NCBI GenBank assembly: GCA_016926175.1
Contig: JAFGPA010000012.1
Location: 1 to 49,691, forward strand
Origin: Microcaldota archaeon
GTDB lineage: Archaea > Micrarchaeota > Micrarchaeia > Anstonellales > Bilamarchaeaceae
Reading direction: 5' to 3'
DNA: 49,691 nt
Positions 23,335-31,762 of this stretch are shown in pieces. Positions within the stretch are counted from its first letter, which is position 1, and each line of letters opens with the position of its first letter. The notes below the pieces were generated by a model. It searched no databases, was not told the origin of the DNA, and was given only the letters and a program-made list of their open reading frames with translations. A program made the position numbers and the translations under genes.

Positions 23335-24395
23335 ACATCAGGAATATTTTTGCAAAATACTACGAAACCGCAGACATCAGGATTCCTGAGATTGAAAAAA
23401 GGGAATTTGGAATTGGCAACAACAAAAAGATAGATGCCAGGCATCTGAACTTTGCAAATGTTTCTGAATTCAGGAAATACCTTTGCATGAATACTCCGAT
23501 GTTTGTTTCGCATTCCACTGCATACTACAGATTTCCCGGAGCAACGCCCATACAGAAAAAGCACTGGCTCTATGCAGATATTGTATTTGATCTTGATATC
23601 CATGCTGAAGGAAAATACGGTGTTTACCCCCTGCTTGAGAATATGAAAAAGGATGTTGTAAGGCTTGTGGAGGATTTCATTGTAAATGATTTTGGAATTG
23701 AAAGGCAGCATGTCATGATAGTGTTCTCCGGAAACAGGGGCTACCACGTACATGTAAGGGATCCCCGCTATATGAAGATGGGTGGGGAGGAACGAAGAGA
23801 GCTTGTTGATTACATCATGGGGCAGGGATTGAACTATCTTGACTTTTTCCCATCAAGAGAAACTGTACATTCAAAACTTATGGGACCAAGGCCTGATGAA
23901 GGCGGGTACAGGGGAAGATTTGCAAGAAAATTGATTAAAAAGCTTGAAGAAGATCCAACGGCAATCTCAAGAATTTTCAAAAAAGACCAGCCAAGAAAAT
24001 TCTTCATTGACGGAATTAAAGAGGGCAATTACAGCAAGACAACATTGAAGCTGGATGATCTTTTGAATAGATTGTCCTTGATAGCACAGGACCTTTCAGT
24101 CGGTACTGTAAATACTGATGTTGCTGTTACGCAGGATCTCAGCAAACTTATAAGAGTCCCGAACAGCGTGCATGGTGAGACAGGGCTGATTGCAAAGATT
24201 GTTGATGACATCGAAGCATTCAGTCCATTTGAGGATGCAGGAATCAATGGGGAAAACAGAAGGATAAAATTCATTGAGGATGTTCCTGAACTTGAGATTA
24301 CAGAAACAAAAGAATTCAGAAAAGAAGATATGGCGGAACTGCCTTTACATAAAGCATTGTTTTTTGTCTTGAGAAAAAGCGCAGTGTGGGCCTAG
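23331..24395 (+). CDS. priS: DNA primase small, catalytic subunit (PriS)
   Basis: This is the polymerising subunit of archaeal primase. The metal motif DIVFDLDIHAEGKYG (about residues 83-97), the active-site element VFSGNRGYHVHVRDPRY and the later PNSVHGETGLIAK are characteristic. The start at 23331 is chosen because it overlaps the priL stop as ATGA. The longer N-terminus in the track is the priL reading frame shadow. At 354 residues the length is normal. The final codons overlap the convergent SUMF1-like gene by four bases. Confidence 0.95.
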   Translation: MNIRNIFAKYYETADIRIPEIEKREFGIGNNKKIDARHLNFANVSEFRKYLCMNTPMFVSHSTAYYRFPGATPIQKKHWLYADIVFDLDIHAEGKYGVYPLLENMKKDVVRLVEDFIVNDFGIERQHVMIVFSGNRGYHVHVRDPRYMKMGGEERRELVDYIMGQGLNYLDFFPSRETVHSKLMGPRPDEGGYRGRFARKLIKKLEEDPTAISRIFKKDQPRKFFIDGIKEGNYSKTTLKLDDLLNRLSLIAQDLSVGTVNTDVAVTQDLSKLIRVPNSVHGETGLIAKIVDDIEAFSPFEDAGINGENRRIKFIEDVPELEITETKEFRKEDMAELPLHKALFFVLRKSAVWA

Positions 24396-25660
24396 TCCTT
24401 GCAGCAGCGGAAACCAACGGAATAGTCCTTGTAGTCTTTTTCATGGGCTGCAGTGGTATACATGCAGCCGGGTTTATTTTGCGTGGCATCAAGGAAATAG
24501 CCGCCTTTAAACTGGGCTTTGCCTCGTTGCGAGAGAGTGCCTACGAGCTCATTTACAGACCCGACCATATCATACACTTCATATTCACTTGTGCATTCCG
24601 GATAGCTGCCTGTAACCTCCATACCGATATGGATCTGTGCCAGCCTTTCATCCCAGAACAGTCTTTTGGAGTTGTTCCATACATACATCTCATCTTTTCT
24701 TGATGAGCATTTTGGATAAAGGGAAAGATTAACAGGAACGCCGTTCATATAAAGCGTTCCGTCAGGATCAACATTATTGTCAAACTTTGCCCGGCTTCCT
24801 TTTTGGCACCGGGCAAATAAGTGAAGAGGAGGGCTTTTAACGCCGAGTGCCCTCTCGAAAACGGACTGTTTGTTGTAATTGCATTTGCCTGGAATTTCAT
24901 TCCATCCGCCCCATGGATATGCTGCCTTCCTGGCATTTCCAAGACAGGATTTCATCCACTCGTTAATGGTGCAGAGCCTTTTGCCTGCGTTGTAGCATGC
25001 CTGCCTTGCAGTTTCATAGCTCATCTGCACCTGCGGAAAAACTCCCGCCTGCGAAACGGCTTTCAGATTGTGATGCTCCGGGGGCATTTTATAGTAGGGA
25101 TGCCTGGTGCCATCAGGATACTGGAGGTGGCATTCCCATTTGTCAATGCAGAACTGCTTTCCGTCCAGGTCAACCGCCGACATATCTGAAGAGCACCTTC
25201 CGGAAGCTCTGGATTTCTGCAGCGCAATTTTCTTTTCCGGTTCAGGAGCGGCGGCCTTGGGCTTATAATCCCTGCAGTCTTCCCTGCAATAGCCCATGGA
25301 ATATTCTTCGCAGGATTCGTTTTTTGTTATAGTAGAAAACATGTATCTGCCGTCCGGCTTCTTGTCAAGGATGGCAAATGTAACATTTTTGTCAAGTACG
25401 CCGTTTCCGCAGGCAAAATCAACAGGACACTGAACTGCAGTTTTCCAGGGCTGTCTTTTTCCGTCGCCGCAGTAGCCGCATGATTCAGGATCATAATTCC
25501 TGGACAGCGGATCTCTTTCGCCAAGTTCAGGCTGGCAATTGCCATCCCCTCTAAGGGAAATGCATTTTTCCGGAGCTGGTTTGTAGGTTGCAAGAAGGAA
25601 AATAGAAACAGCACAGATGGCGGTTCCCGTAGTAAAATCACTCCAGAAGCGCGTGTTCAT
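24392..25660 (-). CDS. Secreted SUMF1/FGE-fold (DUF323) protein, Cys-rich
   Basis: A signal-anchor (TGTAICAVSIFLLATY) is followed by a Cys-rich region of about 120 residues. From about residue 155 comes a formylglycine-generating-enzyme/sulfatase-modifying-factor fold: FCIDKWECHLQYPDGTRHPYY, then VSYETARQACYNAGKRLCTINEWMKSC-like sequence, YPWGGWNEIPGKCN, VYDMVGSVNELV, and the end FKGGYFL...GFRCC. True FGE uses a conserved pair of copper-binding cysteines after GGS(F/Y). Here the first is replaced (GGYFLD), so FGE activity is doubtful. A surface binding or non-enzymatic role is more likely. More than 20 cysteines suggest disulfide formation outside the cell. Confidence 0.72.
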   Translation of the reverse strand: MNTRFWSDFTTGTAICAVSIFLLATYKPAPEKCISLRGDGNCQPELGERDPLSRNYDPESCGYCGDGKRQPWKTAVQCPVDFACGNGVLDKNVTFAILDKKPDGRYMFSTITKNESCEEYSMGYCREDCRDYKPKAAAPEPEKKIALQKSRASGRCSSDMSAVDLDGKQFCIDKWECHLQYPDGTRHPYYKMPPEHHNLKAVSQAGVFPQVQMSYETARQACYNAGKRLCTINEWMKSCLGNARKAAYPWGGWNEIPGKCNYNKQSVFERALGVKSPPLHLFARCQKGSRAKFDNNVDPDGTLYMNGVPVNLSLYPKCSSRKDEMYVWNNSKRLFWDERLAQIHIGMEVTGSYPECTSEYEVYDMVGSVNELVGTLSQRGKAQFKGGYFLDATQNKPGCMYTTAAHEKDYKDYSVGFRCCKD

Positions 25661-25697
25661 ATTGGTAATTGTGTTAAAAAAGGTTTAAAAAAGGAGG

Positions 25698-26087
25698 TTA
25701 CTGGGGCTTGCCAAGCTGTATCTTCGGCGGAATCAGCGGTGCAGTAAGGTTAAGAACTCTTGCAAGAAGGGTTCCATTTGCACTTCCGCTGTAGTTCACA
25801 GCACTTAAAACGACAGTGGCATAGTCATCAGGAATTTTTTTGCTCTTTTTCCATGTGCTTACAATTTCCTTTGACAGTTTCTCATCTTCTTTTGCAATAA
25901 GAAGCCCCTTGATCTTGATCTCACCCACATTATCCCTGTATTCGGCCGTGTAGATATAGGTAATCTCAAGATTTTTGTCTTTGTTCAGTTCTACATTCTC
26001 AAGCTGGATGTTGATGTTAAGTCCCTTGATTTGCTGTTGTGGAACCTTGTTTCCGCTGACATCAAGTATTCTTTCTCCTACTATCAT
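25698..26087 (-). CDS. Conserved-looking hypothetical protein
   Basis: No family was recognised. The 129-residue protein has alternating beta-type segments (GLNINIQLENVELNKDKNLEITYIYTAEYRDNVGEIKIKGLLIA) and ends in a hydrophobic, Pro-containing stretch, LNLTAPLIPPKIQLG. It has no signal peptide or membrane helix. Similar small soluble beta proteins that resemble a SecB-like or other beta fold occur in archaea, but I cannot name this one. It has its own start after a GGTGATAAA ribosome binding site. It is divergent from the Orc1/Cdc6 gene. Confidence 0.6.
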   Translation of the reverse strand: MIVGERILDVSGNKVPQQQIKGLNINIQLENVELNKDKNLEITYIYTAEYRDNVGEIKIKGLLIAKEDEKLSKEIVSTWKKSKKIPDDYATVVLSAVNYSGSANGTLLARVLNLTAPLIPPKIQLGKPQ

Positions 26088-26148
26088 TTTATCACCAAGA
26101 ATATTGAACTGTATGGGAATATATTAAAAGCTAAGCAAGAGCCATTTG

Positions 26149-26160
26149 TTTTAAATATTT
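26149..26160 (+). promoter_or_regulatory. TATA-like promoter of the orc1/cdc6 gene
   Basis: TTTTAAATATTT lies 20-30 bases before the ATG at 26179. No obvious ORB-type inverted repeat was seen in the 90-base intergenic gap. Confidence 0.45.
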
Positions 26161-26178
26161 GCCAGCATCAACATTCTG

Positions 26179-27369
26179 ATGGCTTCTTTTGATCAAATAC
26201 TTTCACAACCTTCTATCTTTCGTAATCTCTCAGCCCTTTCTCCGCATTATGTGCCAAAGGAACTTCCATTCAGGGAAACCCACATACAGGAGATAATGAG
26301 AATAGTCTCTCCGGCCCTGAGAAAACAAAAGCCCAGGAATCTCATAATATATGGAAAAACCGGGACAGGAAAAACCTGCACCGTGAAGAGGGTAATGGAG
26401 GATTTTGTGGAAGCAGGCAAAAAAAGAAATGCAAGCATGCATTATGTAAACTGCAGAATCTACAATTCCAGGTACAGGATATTCCAGAAAGTCATGAAGG
26501 AGTATGTTCCTGAGCTCGACAAAACCGGATTCGGAATGCCATTCCTCTATGAAAAACTTGTTGAAACTGCATCCGGAGGAGAGCAGGTGGTTCTTGTATT
26601 GGATGAAATAGACATGATAAAGGATCTCGATGAACTCGTTTATACGTTAACAAGATCAAATGATGAAATAAAGGCTGGGGGGGTGACAATTGTCGGCATA
26701 TCCAACAAGCTGTCATTCAAGGATTCGCTTGATCCAAGATCAAGAAGTTCTCTTTATGAAACTGAAATGATATTCCAGCCTTACACTGCAGAGCAGCTAA
26801 AGAAAATACTTGAAGCGCGGGTAAAGGAAGGCTTCGAAAATAACGTTGTGGACCCCTCTGCCATCAATCTTTCTGCAGCCATAACATCCCAGGAAAGCGG
26901 GGATGCAAGATTTGCATTGAAACTGCTCAGCAAGGCAGGGGAACATGCAGAATCAGAGAAAAGAAACCTGGTCACTGACAATGATGTTGAAGCTGCAAGG
27001 AAGAAGGTTGAGATTGACCTTACCTTTGAGACAATAAGCACTCTTCCGCAGATGCATCAGATTGTACTTTATGCAATAGGATCCATTACAAAATCCGGAA
27101 GCAGATACTCCAGACTGGAAGGGGTGGAATCAGATTTCCTGTTCTCTGGAGAAGTATATGAGGAATATGAAAAGATCTGCAGAAGGCTTAAAACAAGGCC
27201 AAGAAGCTCCAGATGGTACAAGGAATACCTGAATGATCTTGAGGTTCTGGGCCTCATCACAACAACAATAAGCGGGAAGGGCGTACGCGGTACAACCACT
27301 CTTATAAGAATGGGCCAGGGAAGCGATGTTGTTATGTCAATACTGAATTCGCAACTCTTTGGAGAGTAA
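26179..27369 (+). CDS. cdc6: Orc1/Cdc6 replication initiator
   Basis: This AAA+ initiator binds origins and loads MCM. Walker A is YGKTGTGKT (about 58-66). Walker B is VVLVLDEIDMI (about 138-148). A sensor 1 region around TIVGISNKL and a sensor 2 arginine region (SGDARFALKLLSKAGE) are present. The C-terminal winged helix (about 290-396) reads YEEYEKICRRL and YLNDLEVLGLITTTISGKG. Length (396) is normal. The gene is monocistronic and convergent with a small membrane protein. Confidence 0.95.
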   Translation: MASFDQILSQPSIFRNLSALSPHYVPKELPFRETHIQEIMRIVSPALRKQKPRNLIIYGKTGTGKTCTVKRVMEDFVEAGKKRNASMHYVNCRIYNSRYRIFQKVMKEYVPELDKTGFGMPFLYEKLVETASGGEQVVLVLDEIDMIKDLDELVYTLTRSNDEIKAGGVTIVGISNKLSFKDSLDPRSRSSLYETEMIFQPYTAEQLKKILEARVKEGFENNVVDPSAINLSAAITSQESGDARFALKLLSKAGEHAESEKRNLVTDNDVEAARKKVEIDLTFETISTLPQMHQIVLYAIGSITKSGSRYSRLEGVESDFLFSGEVYEEYEKICRRLKTRPRSSRWYKEYLNDLEVLGLITTTISGKGVRGTTTLIRMGQGSDVVMSILNSQLFGE

Positions 27370-27642
27370 CTATTTTCTGATTCTGAGAAATCCATAAAAC
27401 AAAGAGAACATGACAACGCCCGCAAATGATGCGATTGTAAGGGAATTCAGATCATCAAGCCCAAATGATACTATAAGAATGAACATGCTTACAAGTGCAA
27501 GTTTCAGGAAAAGCGATTTCAGTGAAAGGTCTGCCTGGAACGGATCCACTGGTTTTTCCCTGTGCTTCATGGTTTTTTCCAGAAGCACCGAACTCTTTTT
27601 CGGCTGGATTTCAACCGGAGTGTCCTTGCCTGTGAGGTACAT
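27370..27642 (-). CDS. Small two-helix membrane protein
   Basis: The ATG at 27642 gives a 90-residue protein. A 38-residue charged cytoplasmic part precedes two hydrophobic helices (LFLKLALVSMFILIVSFGL and SLTIASFAGVVMFSLFYGFL) and a basic tail. The family is not recognised. The track's longer start (27771) runs into the tRNA-Ser gene and is unlikely. It ends directly after the Orc1/Cdc6 stop on the other strand, in a tail-to-tail arrangement. Confidence 0.5.
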   Translation of the reverse strand: MYLTGKDTPVEIQPKKSSVLLEKTMKHREKPVDPFQADLSLKSLFLKLALVSMFILIVSFGLDDLNSLTIASFAGVVMFSLFYGFLRIRK

Positions 27643-27719
27643 AATATCATAATGTGCACAAAAATGCTTAAAAATGTTTAACACTGCTCTTTTTGGCATG
27701 TTTTCACTGAAAACAAAAT

Positions 27720-27803
27720 CGCTGAGGGGGAGATTTGAACTCCCGCGTACTTTCGTACACAAGGTTAGCAACCTTGCGCAATACCGGGCTATGCGACCTC
27801 AGC
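27720..27803 (-). tRNA. tRNA-Ser(GCU)
   Basis: This class II tRNA of 84 nt has acceptor GCTGAGG/CCTCAGC with discriminator G. The anticodon arm is CAAGG-TTGCTAA-CCTTG with anticodon GCT. The long variable arm has stem GTAC/GTAC, and the T arm is GGGAG-TTCAAAT-CTCCC. No intron is present, unlike the other tRNAs of the window, and CCA is not encoded. Confidence 0.93.
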
Positions 27804-27856
27804 AGAAATTTTCCTTCAATAATTCTCAAGGTAAAATTTCATTAAACTTCCTGAGG

Positions 27857-29020
27857 CTACAGGATTTTCCCCCAGGCTGCGAGTTTCCATTTCTGGCCGA
27901 CGCGCTTTGACAATGCGGCGTGCATGCCAGGATAAACGGTTGTAGGTTTCTTGAGACGCACAGTTGCAGTCCCTTTGTGAAGTTTTGTTATCAGCCCGAC
28001 GCCTGTTGATGTATGTATGTTGATTACAATGGGCTCATTATCGTGCAATGGAATGGGACCCTCCTGCCTTTTCAGAAGGCTGTATTCCATCTTTATTTCT
28101 GTAACGGGCTCAGGAACTTCGCCGGGCCTCCCGACAATTGAACCTACCAGCGAATCTGCCTTTGTCAATGACGGATCGATTTCTGTTCCGACTGCAACAA
28201 GGCCTCCTGCCTTTGCTATTTTGAGGTCATCATTTTCTTCTCGGAGAGCAGTGACTTTCGTTATGATTTTTTCCGGTTTTGCGCCTTCTTTTTTTGCAAC
28301 CCCGGGTTTTATTTCTATTTCATCGCCGACTTTAAGCGCTCCATTTACAATGGAGCCTCCAAGCACCCCTCCATTAAGTTTCTGAATTGGGGTTCCGGGC
28401 CTGTTGATATCGAATGAACGTGATACATACATCCTGAATTGTGCCTTTTCATCAAATACAGGAGCAATCATTATCCTGTCTATAGCTTCCAAAAGAACAT
28501 CAATGTTCAGGTTATGGTTGGCTGAAACTGGAATAATTGGTGCATTTTCAGCTGATGTTCCCTTAAGGAACTGCTTGATCTGTTTGTAGTTTTCCAGCGC
28601 CTTTTCTTTTGAAACAAGATCAACCTTTGTCTGGACAATCAGGATTTTTTTGATTCCTGTTGAATTAAGAACAAGAAGATGTTCGGCAGTCTGCGGCTGG
28701 GGGCAGGGTTCATTTGCTGCAATTAGAAACAGCACACCGTCAAGGATGCTTGTGGCTGAAATAACAGTTGTCATAAGGATTTCATGACCCGGGGCATCCA
28801 CTATGGAAAACTTTCTGTAAAGCTTGCCTTCTTCAGGATTGATCGAAAGTTTGTCCTTGTTCTTGTAGATATGCGCATCTGCATAGCCAAGACGAATGGA
28901 AATGCCACGCTTCAGTTCTTCGCTGTGGGTATCTGTCCATTTGCCTGTCAGGGCCTGCGTAAGGGTTGTTTTGCCATGGTCAACATGCCCAAGCATGCCG
29001 ATATTCATATCAGCTTGCAT
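27857..29020 (-). CDS. eif2g: Translation initiation factor aIF2, gamma subunit
   Basis: This GTPase of the aIF2 complex delivers Met-tRNAi to the ribosome. G motifs are GHVDHGKTT (P loop, residues 9-17 of the chosen start), SIVDAPGHE (G3), VQTKVDLV (NKxD equivalent) and VSANHNLNID (G5). Two beta-barrel domains follow with GGSIVNGALKVGDEIEIKPG and GRPGEVPEPVTEIKMEYSLL. The start MQADMNIGML (29020) fits the family N-terminus. The track start (29065) would overlap more than 50 bases of S6e. S6e and aIF2-gamma overlap by 11 bases and are cotranslated. Confidence 0.95.
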   Translation of the reverse strand: MQADMNIGMLGHVDHGKTTLTQALTGKWTDTHSEELKRGISIRLGYADAHIYKNKDKLSINPEEGKLYRKFSIVDAPGHEILMTTVISATSILDGVLFLIAANEPCPQPQTAEHLLVLNSTGIKKILIVQTKVDLVSKEKALENYKQIKQFLKGTSAENAPIIPVSANHNLNIDVLLEAIDRIMIAPVFDEKAQFRMYVSRSFDINRPGTPIQKLNGGVLGGSIVNGALKVGDEIEIKPGVAKKEGAKPEKIITKVTALREENDDLKIAKAGGLVAVGTEIDPSLTKADSLVGSIVGRPGEVPEPVTEIKMEYSLLKRQEGPIPLHDNEPIVINIHTSTGVGLITKLHKGTATVRLKKPTTVYPGMHAALSKRVGQKWKLAAWGKIL

Positions 29021-29402
29021 CTTTTTCCTCTTTCTTTCCAAATAGCTCTTCCAGCTTAGTGGCACCAGCCTTAACCACTTTCGTATTGACCTGGACTATA
29101 TCAACAGAATAGACGTTTCCTCGTACTATCACTCTTTTACGCTCGCCCTTTTCAGATGCATGGAATCCCTGGCCTTCGGTGGAAAGAATGGATTTCCTCA
29201 CTGCACCATAGACATTTTCCCTCATGGGGAATCCGCTTCCGTCGCTTCCTCCGGTAAGCTGGAGTGAATAGCCTGCAGCACCAACAAGATTGCCGTCGAG
29301 TTCATCGCCAATTTTCTTTCCTATTATGTTGGCCTCTCTGCCTTTTTCAAGTTCAGTCTGGTAACTTTTTCCGCTAGATGTTTCAGAAATTACTATCCGC
29401 AT
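29010..29402 (-). CDS. rps6e: 30S ribosomal protein S6e
   Basis: This small-subunit protein is specific to archaea and eukaryotes. Signatures are RIVISETSSGKSYQ at the N-terminus and the central segments EANIIGKKIGDELDGNLVGAAGYSLQLTGGSDGSGFPM and RENVYGAVRKSILSTEGQGFHASEKGERKRVIVRGN. The 130-residue length is that of archaeal S6e and it lacks the eukaryotic C-terminal phosphorylated tail. It is directly upstream of aIF2-gamma, a conserved archaeal order. Confidence 0.97.
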   Translation of the reverse strand: MRIVISETSSGKSYQTELEKGREANIIGKKIGDELDGNLVGAAGYSLQLTGGSDGSGFPMRENVYGAVRKSILSTEGQGFHASEKGERKRVIVRGNVYSVDIVQVNTKVVKAGATKLEELFGKKEEKDAS

Positions 29403-29472
29403 TAGTTCACCTCATAAAAAGCAAAAAAAGAATTAGTTGGCTTTCATTTAAAAAAGAATGGGAAAAAAAGGA

Positions 29473-29688
29473 TTATGAATTTTTGAGCTTTGCTTTGTAA
29501 ACAAATCCATCTTTTCCGAGATAATACATGAAGCCGCCTTCTTTGTCGACTTTCTCGCTGCCTACTTTCTTTTTTCTTCCTTTCTTGTTGTGCTTCATTG
29601 GAGCAGCCCAGACGTATCCATCCTTTCCTACATAATAAAGATAGCCATCTTCTCTGCTAATTTTTTCTGATCCGATTTTTTTTCCCAT
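29473..29688 (-). CDS. Small basic protein with duplicated SEKxxxExGYLYYxGKDGYV motif
   Basis: This 71-residue Lys-rich protein is built from two copies of about 30 residues. The first is GSEKISREDGYLYYVGKDGYVW and the second is GSEKVDKEGGFMYYLGKDGFVYKA. They are separated by a Lys/Arg-rich linker (NKKGRKKK). No family name is assigned. Two short beta-hairpin repeats joined by a basic loop suggest a nucleic-acid-binding or ribosome-associated role, but nothing proves it. An AGGTGACAAT ribosome binding site precedes the ATG. Confidence 0.6.
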   Translation of the reverse strand: MGKKIGSEKISREDGYLYYVGKDGYVWAAPMKHNKKGRKKKVGSEKVDKEGGFMYYLGKDGFVYKAKLKNS

Positions 29689-29842
29689 ATTGTCACCTGT
29701 TTTCCCTCAAGGGTTTGCCCAAAAGAATTCTTTCCCAGGGCTACGTCTATATCCAGAAGATAATTTTTAAATCTATCGACGAAATTCAGACGGGCGTTAA
29801 AAATCAAAGGCCTTTTTAACGGCAAATGCCTTAATAATAGAC

Positions 29843-30109
29843 ATGTTCTCACTGCTTTGCAGGCCAAAACCCTGCCGGATTCTCATGCTTCTCAGAGACA
29901 ATGAAACATCATGGCACCTCTCGAAACTTGCAAAAAACAGTGACACCACATACGTCTATGTTACCAAGCTTATGTCAAATTTACAGGGAAAGGGACTGGT
30001 GAATATAGAGGTAAAGGGCAAAAAAAGGATTGTAAAATTAACAGAAAGAGGAGTGGGAGCAGCCAACCTCATTCATGAACTTAAAAACAAGCTAGACCAC
30101 TCTGAGTGA
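29843..30109 (+). CDS. Winged-helix transcriptional regulator, MarR/ArsR-like, 88 aa
   Basis: This is a single winged-helix domain. The helix-turn-helix reads HLSKLAKNSDTTYVYVTKLMSNLQGKGLV (about 30-58), followed by the wing NIEVKGKKRIVKLTERG and a C-terminal dimerisation-type helix ANLIHELKNKLD. It would bind DNA as a dimer, and no ligand site is evident. The start codon has no ribosome binding site. A TATA-like CTTTTTAAC 25-30 bases upstream indicates a leaderless transcript. The last 18 bases overlap the convergent gene. Confidence 0.78.
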   Translation: MFSLLCRPKPCRILMLLRDNETSWHLSKLAKNSDTTYVYVTKLMSNLQGKGLVNIEVKGKKRIVKLTERGVGAANLIHELKNKLDHSE

Positions 30110-30517
30110 GCTGCTTTTCTTTACATAGCTCAGCACCTTGTCAAAGCCTATGTAATGGGAATAAACAGTTACTTCAATGGCATAGTTTCCTGAATTTGTC
30201 TGGCTGTTTGCAAATACCCTTACCGGAACTTCCACGGAGTCGCCGGATTTCAATTCGCCCACTCTTTTCTCAGTGGCTTTATTTATGCAGGCATCGTCAA
30301 ACCCAAGCATGACACCCTTGGGAAGAAGAGCATCGACAGAAACAAGATGGATCTCAGGGGATTTGTTTTCCACCCTTACAATAAGGTCAACCGAATTCTT
30401 CCGGTTTGCAGAAAGCCTGAGGGGGGCAAATTTCAGAGAAACATTGAATGGATTTGTTGATTTCTTCTCAGATTCTGGCTTTTTTTCTTCACCAAATATT
30501 GAGTTCCAGATTCCCAT
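30092..30517 (-). CDS. Soluble beta-sandwich protein of unknown function
   Basis: The chosen start (MGIWNSIFGEEKK) gives 141 residues. It is preceded by AGGTGATTTTGAT, a good ribosome binding site, whereas the track start adds a hydrophobic stretch out of context. The body (about 27-135) reads like an Ig-like, alpha-galactosidase-NEW3-type or CARDB-like beta-sandwich: LRLSANRKNSVDLIVRVENKSPEIHLVSVDALLPKG. There is no signal peptide, so a cytoplasmic location is expected, unusual for such folds. It ends in overlap with the winged-helix gene. Confidence 0.5.
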   Translation of the reverse strand: MGIWNSIFGEEKKPESEKKSTNPFNVSLKFAPLRLSANRKNSVDLIVRVENKSPEIHLVSVDALLPKGVMLGFDDACINKATEKRVGELKSGDSVEVPVRVFANSQTNSGNYAIEVTVYSHYIGFDKVLSYVKKSSSLRVV

Positions 30518-30607
30518 ATCAAAATCACCTGAATGTATCAGATAGATAAAGTATATAAACCACAGCAAATGGAAATTTTTAAAAGTAGTTAAGTAAAGAA
30601 CTATTTG

Positions 30608-31762
30608 ATGGAAAATAAATTAGTATTATTTGTAACCCTGGTTCTTGTCGCAGTTGCCCTTTATTTTGTAGCTACTGCTCCAGAGCCGGAAACTGAAGAG
30701 ATAAAAGAAGTTGATATCCAGGAGGCAAAGGACCTGCTAATGCGCGGGCTGGATTTCGGCAGAGGCACCACAGAATATGATTACTATTATACTGAAATCT
30801 CAAACGGATATCCGCTGGAATATCGAATAACTGAAAAAGGCAATATCAGCAGGGTTGAAGTTGTAAACCCACTTTCAGCAAAACAGCTTTATTTCCTTGA
30901 AAATGACACCATACTTTGTGTGGATTATGAGAACAGGGCGGTCTGTTCATCGGTCAAGAATCAGGCAGAGCTGAACAATTACGTTGAATCATTGAAAGTC
31001 AAGCTCCTGAATGACGAGCTTATCAACAGAAACAAGGCCAGTATGCAGTATCTTCTGGCGCACGGACTGGCGCAGCTTGATCCGGAATTAACTGAAAGGC
31101 CCGGATGCAAAGAAATCAGCTATCTGCTGAACTTCACGAACATTACGCTTTCTGAAGCAGCAACTTTTGGAATCAGTTCCAATTCTCCAAAAGTGTTCCA
31201 CTGGACAATGTGCATTGACTACAAAACAGTAAAGCAAAAATCATTCTGGTATATTCATGAGCAAATGAACAATACATATGAATACCGGTTTGTGTCATTC
31301 AATGAGCATCCTGCAGATATTGAAGTTCCTGAAAACATATCAACAGGAGCGATGGTCCAGCTTGAGAAAGAAAGAGAACAGTCCATAAAGCTTTCAAAGT
31401 GTTACACTGAAAAAGAAGGCCAGGAAAAGGAAAAATGCATCAGCGACAGGGCTCTGATACTGTCGCTACCGGCCCTTTGCGACCTTGCAGGAGAAAGAAG
31501 GGACAGGTGCCTGGTTTCGCTGATACCCAAAACAAACAATGAAACAATATGCACTACCATAATCAACCAGTCATACAAGGATGACTGCTACATTGAGCTT
31601 GCAGGCAAAAACAAAAACCAGAGCTATTGCAGCAATGTGATTGATGGCGAGAAAATTGATTTCTGCAATGAAGTTGCAACAAGAAATGAAACGAAGGTGG
31701 GCTCTGGAATTGATATTAATGAGCTGTTCAGCCAGATCGAAAGCTATGAAGGAATGGATTAG
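30608..31762 (+). CDS. Membrane-anchored extracytoplasmic protein, hypothetical
   Basis: No family was recognised. A single N-terminal helix (LVLFVTLVLVAVALYFVAT) anchors a 360-residue domain outside the cell. The domain carries several N-glycosylation-type sequons and pairs of cysteines (for example CHDYENRAVC-like and CYTEKEGQEKEKC spacings). Around residues 255-370 four short Cys-containing helical repeats appear (ALCDLAGERRDRCLVSLI, SYKDDCYIELA). Such repeats suggest a disulfide-linked alpha-solenoid. The stop abuts the glycosyltransferase start by one base, so the two are coexpressed. Confidence 0.5.
   Translation: MENKLVLFVTLVLVAVALYFVATAPEPETEEIKEVDIQEAKDLLMRGLDFGRGTTEYDYYYTEISNGYPLEYRITEKGNISRVEVVNPLSAKQLYFLENDTILCVDYENRAVCSSVKNQAELNNYVESLKVKLLNDELINRNKASMQYLLAHGLAQLDPELTERPGCKEISYLLNFTNITLSEAATFGISSNSPKVFHWTMCIDYKTVKQKSFWYIHEQMNNTYEYRFVSFNEHPADIEVPENISTGAMVQLEKEREQSIKLSKCYTEKEGQEKEKCISDRALILSLPALCDLAGERRDRCLVSLIPKTNNETICTTIINQSYKDDCYIELAGKNKNQSYCSNVIDGEKIDFCNEVATRNETKVGSGIDINELFSQIESYEGMD

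Noticed and set aside
26088-26178. Replication origin next to orc1/cdc6
   Set aside because: The gene is at a typical location, but I see no ORB-type inverted repeats or unwinding element in the 90-base gap. Only a TATA-like box is visible.
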